Part shown: one piece after another, positions 23,701-27,479 of the stretch
Position numbering within the stretch: the stretch's first letter is position 1
Layout of the letters: every line of letters begins with the position of its first letter
From: a virus
IMG/VR virus record: IMGVR_UViG_3300020190_000292
Span: 1 to 27,479 of that record
Length of the DNA: 27,479 nucleotides
Reading direction: 5' to 3' (one strand)
Made by a program: the position numbers and the translations under genes
The notes under the pieces: model-generated
What the model was told of the DNA's origin: nothing
Seen by the model: the letters and a program-made list of their open reading frames with translations, nothing else
The model's database searches: none

Positions 23701-26269
23701 TTATGCAAACAACAGTGTGCCTGGCACTTGGTATAGATATAAAATAAATAATCTTAAAAGATCTGACACAGTAGTTTTAAGAACTCTTACAGGTCCTAGA
23801 TATAATGTTAGTTATCCAAATGGTTTAAACAAAGGACCTGCATTTTTACAAAATGATGAATCATTAGTTACTGTTGGTCAGTTAGGTTATGAAACTACTC
23901 CTGATAGAGATTTTGGAAAAAATATTGCTAGCTATTATGGAGCTATAAAAGTTAGATTACAAAATCAGTATGGACAATTAGATTCCATAAAACAAATTGT
24001 AATCACACCTTGTGAACAAAAAATAAATTATACAGACCCTACAGATATTAATTACTTTGTACAAACAGGACCCTATCAATGTACTCCGGGAGTAAATAGT
24101 AATTATACTGTTAAGTCTTTAACTAAAACCCCTATATTTTTTGGTGGAGATACTTATATTAATAGGTATGCTGAAAAAAACACAATGTTCTTTTTTAATG
24201 ATTGGTTATATGATTTTCCAAATGGATTTGAGTATAATTATCTTTTAAGAAGAATGTTTATAAATCCTAGATTCTGGGTAAACTCTCAGAGATATGATAT
24301 TTCAGAAATGAGTCCAGCAAACTTCCTTTCACCTAGTTATCCTGGTGGAGGATTTAGACCAAGAAACTTTTATCAACTAGATCACAATAGTTATAACTAT
24401 CAAACAGATGCTGAAGGTAACTATCCTCCTGCTGTTGGTTTTGGTGTAAAGAATTCTTATTTCTATTTAGCTAATTCTTCTGTTAGAGATTTTTATGTAG
24501 AGAGTGATGTTCTTGTAGATTTTAGAGAAGCTGGTTCACAACAATTTGAAAAAGTATATAATCCATATAACTATACAGATTTACCTGTATTGTTTGATAT
24601 GAATCCTGTAAATATTACTCAAGGAGATTATTATGAATATGACTATTCTTTAAGTGTAAGTAAATTATATAATCAGTATTTTTCATCTGGTAATTTACAA
24701 TCTAGATATTATGATCCTTTTGTTTCTAAACTTTGTTATACATATTTTCCTGATAGAATTTATTATTCTTTACAACAAGTAGAAGAAGCATTTAAAGATA
24801 GTTGGTTTGTATATTTACCAAATAACTATAAGGAATTTAAATCACAAATATCTGGTGTAAAGTCAATAAATAAAAATGGTATATTAATTACTTTTAAAAA
24901 TGATAGCCCATTAATGTATCAAGGTGTAGATGTTCTTCAGACAGATCTTAATACAAAAATTACTATAGGTGATGGTGGTTTATTTTCACAACCACAACAA
25001 ACAGTATCAAATGCAGATAAACCATATGAATATGGATCATCTCAAAATAGATTGTCTGTAATAAATACTCCTGCTGGTTTGTACTATGTTTCTCAAAACC
25101 AAGCAAAGATATATCAGTATGGTGGTAACATGTTAAAAGAAATATCTCAGATAGGTTTAAAATGGTGGTTTACATTATTCTTACCATATAAGTTACTTGA
25201 AGATTTTCCTAATTACCCGTGGCAGGATAATCCTGTTGCTGGTATAGGAATACAATCTATCTATGATAATCAAAACTCTATTTTATATTTTGCTAAAAAA
25301 GATTATAAATTAAAACCTATAGAACAGAGACCTGTGGGTCCTGTAGAATATGTACCTTATGTTTCAACAGGAAAATATAAAGGTAGAGGTGATTACTTTA
25401 CAGTAGGTGGAAAAGGTAAATATTTAATTGGTGATCCTGCTTTATTTGAAAGTGCATCTTGGACAATAAGTTTTGACCCTAAAAATAATTTCTGGATAAG
25501 TTTTCATGACTGGCATCCAGATTTAACATTCCCTACAAAAACTACATTTTTAACTTCAAAAGGTAATACTTTATGGGCACATAATAATGTGTGTAATAGT
25601 TTCTGTAATTACTATGGAAGCCCTTACCCTTTTGAAATAGAACTACCAATTATTACAGGACAGAGTGTAACTACAATTAAATCTATAGAATATATATTAG
25701 AATGTTATAAGAGAAAAGCTGGTAGCTGTGTTGATCAGTTTCATGTACTAGATTATAATTTTGATAAAGCAGTAATATATAATTCAGAACAAGTATCCGG
25801 GTATTTAAATTTAAACATCTTCCCTAAAAATAATGTAACACTTAGTTTAGATTATCCTAAGTTTAACCCAATTATACCAACTATTATAGATGATACTATA
25901 GTAGGTTTACCAGGGTTTGATATATTATTCTCTAAAGAAGAAAACAAATACAGATTTAATCAGTTCTGGGATATAACAAAAGATAGAGGAGAGTTTCCTA
26001 TTGGTTCAGGTTACCCACCGCAAGGTCCATTAGTACCTGGTACTACACAACTTTTAGGAAATTATCCTAGTGAAAATATTTGGGTAACTAGAGCAGATGG
26101 TTATAGAAAAGAATTAAATTTAGCTAACTTAGATTTAACTAAACCAGAATTACAAAGAAAGAAGTTTAGACATTATTTAAATATACTCCATTTAAAAAGA
26201 GAAATTTCTAATGATGTGAATATGATAATTAAACTTACAAATAGTAAAAACCAAATATCACTTAGGTAA
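20774..26269 (+). CDS. Muzzle/stem-type large tail protein (crAss-like)
   Basis: A 1,831-residue protein, the largest here. The N-terminus LTNTFTKGLNKDSDPSFVSE followed by GMWLHARNAVNN (residues 12-43) is the start I recall for the crAss-like muzzle or tail-tubular protein, in which many Gly/Tyr/Asn-rich beta segments fold into the tail tube end and gatekeeper. The whole chain is rich in Tyr, Asn, Pro and Gly with few Lys/Arg helices. No signal peptide or transmembrane segment. A Cys pair-rich zone lies around residues 205-245 (CTPIDTNNPCEFCVDQNK). A hydrophobic Ala/Tyr/Leu-rich stretch (around residues 860-960) may be buried. The length is greater than I recall for the family, so domains have probably been inserted. 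Its stop overlaps the next ATG by one base. Confidence 0.75.
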   Translation: MAKNIQNSAQNLTNTFTKGLNKDSDPSFVSEGMWLHARNAVNNTAEGDLGTLSNESSNYLCATAGSTMPPTVVNKYIIGGIHLFSDTWVIYTAGHDVNGVTVMSEIGLLEESKCTYRPIVQDACLGFDKRFLISGSSREKEDCTWQVYWADGLNPDRFLNVGDPKLWPDPANYFWSVSQSNYTNSVNFYTNYNNTSDTILWPGVTWIQKCTPIDTNNPCEFCVDQNKLDCDKIRLARLMSTPCLKLSLGVTGGTLRNGTYFATIAYSIKGQKITDYFSQSNYQFVYTFEDLQGSLDLEVSADSENFDEFELVIVQCINNGTVAKRIGTYSTNTSRITLDQIKEDTLTVPLEDIPLQTPVFEKSDQITEVNNYLLRVGPTSKFDFNYQPLANLIRSRWASVEYPANYYVNGGNKTSYLRDEVYAFFIRWVYDTGDKSASYHIPGRPPKNYTIPGTANTYPEESTSYNGKNILYYDSTDPLKTEQVFEVYNTASTLLPVNIPGTETIGGKIVLPDGGIVNRVGEMGYWESTENYPDNQAEIWNPSEHCWTGQAGASKEYDLCGKKIRHHKFPDNTTDPHFTPNVNATGSQVDVPSIRILGVYFENIIFPKDNDGNDIPGIVGYEILRSSREGNRSVIAKGMINNFRTYEDIGDYNTTQSSLRTRGLYLNHPFNCIYPPYNTNNPGDHNYLYNDPFIRIPDPNDPDPLDSGGSVLNQSIPEDIISFHSPDTTFRNPFLSATEFKTYGYISGVSDQKFVEPSKHPQFKLISDQAWATALFVGFGEAIVSLLGKRVYNQPGGSFTAQYQLPEVGGNTLPIGIQTNLDDAFLFYTQLQLYNAQEGIYDLSGGFLLDAFTGTNVEQQLLQNFNENALAFGGNYTAPWLSVETTANSYLPAYLETGFSVLGAINKFAYYFSEGANVTLDAIYAFLPYRQYALQQQAYGFYDSWSITQTLSDSNLKRFKIGEAFYLRDSLQTMPSYANNSVPGTWYRYKINNLKRSDTVVLRTLTGPRYNVSYPNGLNKGPAFLQNDESLVTVGQLGYETTPDRDFGKNIASYYGAIKVRLQNQYGQLDSIKQIVITPCEQKINYTDPTDINYFVQTGPYQCTPGVNSNYTVKSLTKTPIFFGGDTYINRYAEKNTMFFFNDWLYDFPNGFEYNYLLRRMFINPRFWVNSQRYDISEMSPANFLSPSYPGGGFRPRNFYQLDHNSYNYQTDAEGNYPPAVGFGVKNSYFYLANSSVRDFYVESDVLVDFREAGSQQFEKVYNPYNYTDLPVLFDMNPVNITQGDYYEYDYSLSVSKLYNQYFSSGNLQSRYYDPFVSKLCYTYFPDRIYYSLQQVEEAFKDSWFVYLPNNYKEFKSQISGVKSINKNGILITFKNDSPLMYQGVDVLQTDLNTKITIGDGGLFSQPQQTVSNADKPYEYGSSQNRLSVINTPAGLYYVSQNQAKIYQYGGNMLKEISQIGLKWWFTLFLPYKLLEDFPNYPWQDNPVAGIGIQSIYDNQNSILYFAKKDYKLKPIEQRPVGPVEYVPYVSTGKYKGRGDYFTVGGKGKYLIGDPALFESASWTISFDPKNNFWISFHDWHPDLTFPTKTTFLTSKGNTLWAHNNVCNSFCNYYGSPYPFEIELPIITGQSVTTIKSIEYILECYKRKAGSCVDQFHVLDYNFDKAVIYNSEQVSGYLNLNIFPKNNVTLSLDYPKFNPIIPTIIDDTIVGLPGFDILFSKEENKYRFNQFWDITKDRGEFPIGSGYPPQGPLVPGTTQLLGNYPSENIWVTRADGYRKELNLANLDLTKPELQRKKFRHYLNILHLKREISNDVNMIIKLTNSKNQISLR

Positions 26270-27479
26270 TGAGTTATAATAAAAAAGCCTTATCTAAAGC
26301 AAAATTAGATTTAGATAAATACAAGAAACCTAATCCGTATAAAAAAGATATTATTTATACTGAACAAGGTCAATGGAAATTCCCGGGTCAAAAAACTAGA
26401 ATACCTTCTAGTGATATTACTATGCAAGGAGTACCTTATCCTGTATTTGCACAACCTAATATTGGTAAACCACAAATGATGTATCCTGGACAAGAATATA
26501 ATTTTCCAGGAGCAGACTATGTAGATGAAACTCCTATGGTAAAAAAAGGAGGTTTAGTACGAATGCCTAAACCAACTAAAAAGGGTCTAGCCTCTAAAAA
26601 ATATTCAAGAAGTCTTTCTGCTACAAATAAACTGTTTACAGAAAACCCTCTATTTAAAAAACCAAAATCTAAAAAAAGAAAAGTATTTGATCCTAATGCT
26701 AAGTATTTTGAATCAGGTGGTGAATCAGATAATAATCCTCCTAAATCTATAGTAGCAAAACCATCATGGTATCAAGAGCCTGTTGTTAATCCTGCTGCTT
26801 ATGTAAGTGGTTTTAGAGGAGGCAATCCTAATATGTATAAGTATGGATTCTTAACTACAGATCAAGGAAACATTGTTGGAGGAGGAGGTTTAGGGTTTCC
26901 TAAGTCAGGAATAGAGTTAAGTGGATTAGGTGTTGTTCCAACATCACCTCTTGAAAGAGAATATTTTAAAGGAGCATATAATGCTAAAATATCTAAAGAT
27001 ATAAATAGAAATTTAAACTTAGGTTTAGGAGTTGATACTAGTATTACAGGATATCCAGGAGAAACTGGTTTTGTTAGAGACCCAATAAAATTTCAACCTA
27101 ATGTAAATTTAAAATATAACTTTCAACCAGGTGGTTCTGTAGATATAGATCTAACAGAAGATGATATTGCTAAATATGTTAATGGTGGATATATAGTAGA
27201 AGAACTACCTGAAATGCAACCTGGTGGACCATGGAAACCAGGGACTGTAGTAAGACCTACATTAAGTGCATCTGACTTGGCTACCGTTAAAAAAGAAGTA
27301 GCTAAAGCAAAACCAGTTGCTGTTTCAAAACCAGTAGCAAAAAAACAATCAACATCTAGTTTTGCAGATAGGGCTGCTCAAGTAAATAAAGAAAATAAAT
27401 TAAAAGGTATTGAAAACATATCAGTAGATGAAGCAACTTGGAATGCTAATAGAGACCGTCAAAATAAAGAACACTTATC
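26269..27479 (+). CDS. Large virion/cargo-type protein, N-terminal part (runs off the window)
   Basis: An open frame of 403 codons from ATG 26269 to the end, overlapping the muzzle stop by one base. It starts MSYNKKALSKAKLDLDKYKK, then has QGQWKFPGQKTRIPSSDITM and GVPYPVF, an opening I recall from long virion proteins placed after the muzzle gene. A KKGG block follows (26542-26553), a Lys-rich region, a Gly-rich middle, then DIAKYVNGGYIVEELPEMQP and GG at about residues 300-320. Pro/Lys/Ala low-complexity sequence follows to the edge. The position after the muzzle is that of cargo or ejected proteins in crAss-like phages. The shared KKGG and LPxMQPGG signals link it to the small cluster at 8020-10457. 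Function is inferred. Confidence 0.65.
   Translation, partial: MSYNKKALSKAKLDLDKYKKPNPYKKDIIYTEQGQWKFPGQKTRIPSSDITMQGVPYPVFAQPNIGKPQMMYPGQEYNFPGADYVDETPMVKKGGLVRMPKPTKKGLASKKYSRSLSATNKLFTENPLFKKPKSKKRKVFDPNAKYFESGGESDNNPPKSIVAKPSWYQEPVVNPAAYVSGFRGGNPNMYKYGFLTTDQGNIVGGGGLGFPKSGIELSGLGVVPTSPLEREYFKGAYNAKISKDINRNLNLGLGVDTSITGYPGETGFVRDPIKFQPNVNLKYNFQPGGSVDIDLTEDDIAKYVNGGYIVEELPEMQPGGPWKPGTVVRPTLSASDLATVKKEVAKAKPVAVSKPVAKKQSTSSFADRAAQVNKENKLKGIENISVDEATWNANRDRQNKEHL

Noticed and set aside
1-27479. CRISPR arrays, insertion sequences, integrase or attachment sites
   Set aside because: No spaced direct repeats, terminal inverted repeats with transposase, or recombinase genes were seen. The only repeats are short leader, promoter and protein-module repeats.

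Overview
The window is one continuous block of virion (structural and assembly) genes from a large, AT-rich, tailed double-stranded DNA phage. Every gene I can support lies on the + strand, packed with gaps of a few bases or 1-4 base overlaps. No stretch over about 115 bases lacks a gene. The order (terminase large subunit, portal, acidic scaffold candidate, major capsid protein, a small-gene cluster, neck and surface proteins, two ring-type proteins, a 1,831-residue muzzle-type protein, then a large virion protein) and several recognisable sequences point to a crAss-like podovirus (Crassvirales or a close relative). Strong A-rich leaders without Shine-Dalgarno sites, and TA-rich promoter-like sites resembling the Bacteroidota -7 element, suggest a Bacteroidota host. 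Habitat is not visible. Family and host are inferences, because no database search was possible.

Layout. Bases 1-3911: C-terminal part of the terminase large subunit and the portal. 4005-6954: acidic scaffold candidate and major capsid protein, closed by a strong terminator. 6992-8008: post-capsid gene of unknown role. 8020-10457: nine tiny, mostly lysine-rich genes with recurring KKGG and L(K/R)KAQxG motifs. 10461-11680: a neck-type protein and a Dps-like ferritin-fold protein that keeps four of the five ferroxidase ligand positions. 11743-13517: a 570-residue virion protein with its own candidate promoter and terminator. 13531-18432: a cysteine-rich surface sector with a 186-residue protein, a zinc-ribbon peptide, a 785-residue protein made of repeated Cys modules, a trimeric fibre with a C1q-like C-terminus and an 81-residue partner, closed by a third terminator. 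18474-27479: a possible IHF-like protein, two ring proteins, the muzzle protein and the start of a long virion or cargo protein that runs off the window.

How the genes may work together: terminase and portal package DNA into the scaffolded capsid; the neck and ring proteins join the portal to the muzzle tail; the fibre and Cys-rich proteins probably decorate the outside; the small basic proteins and the terminal long protein may be packaged with the genome. Three terminators and four promoter-like sites suggest that dosage is set unit by unit. Two terminators are followed so closely by the next gene that read-through seems to be required.

The most promising undescribed material is the small KKGG/KAQ gene cluster with its motif link to the last gene, the Dps-like protein, and the modular Cys-repeat protein with its fibre neighbours.
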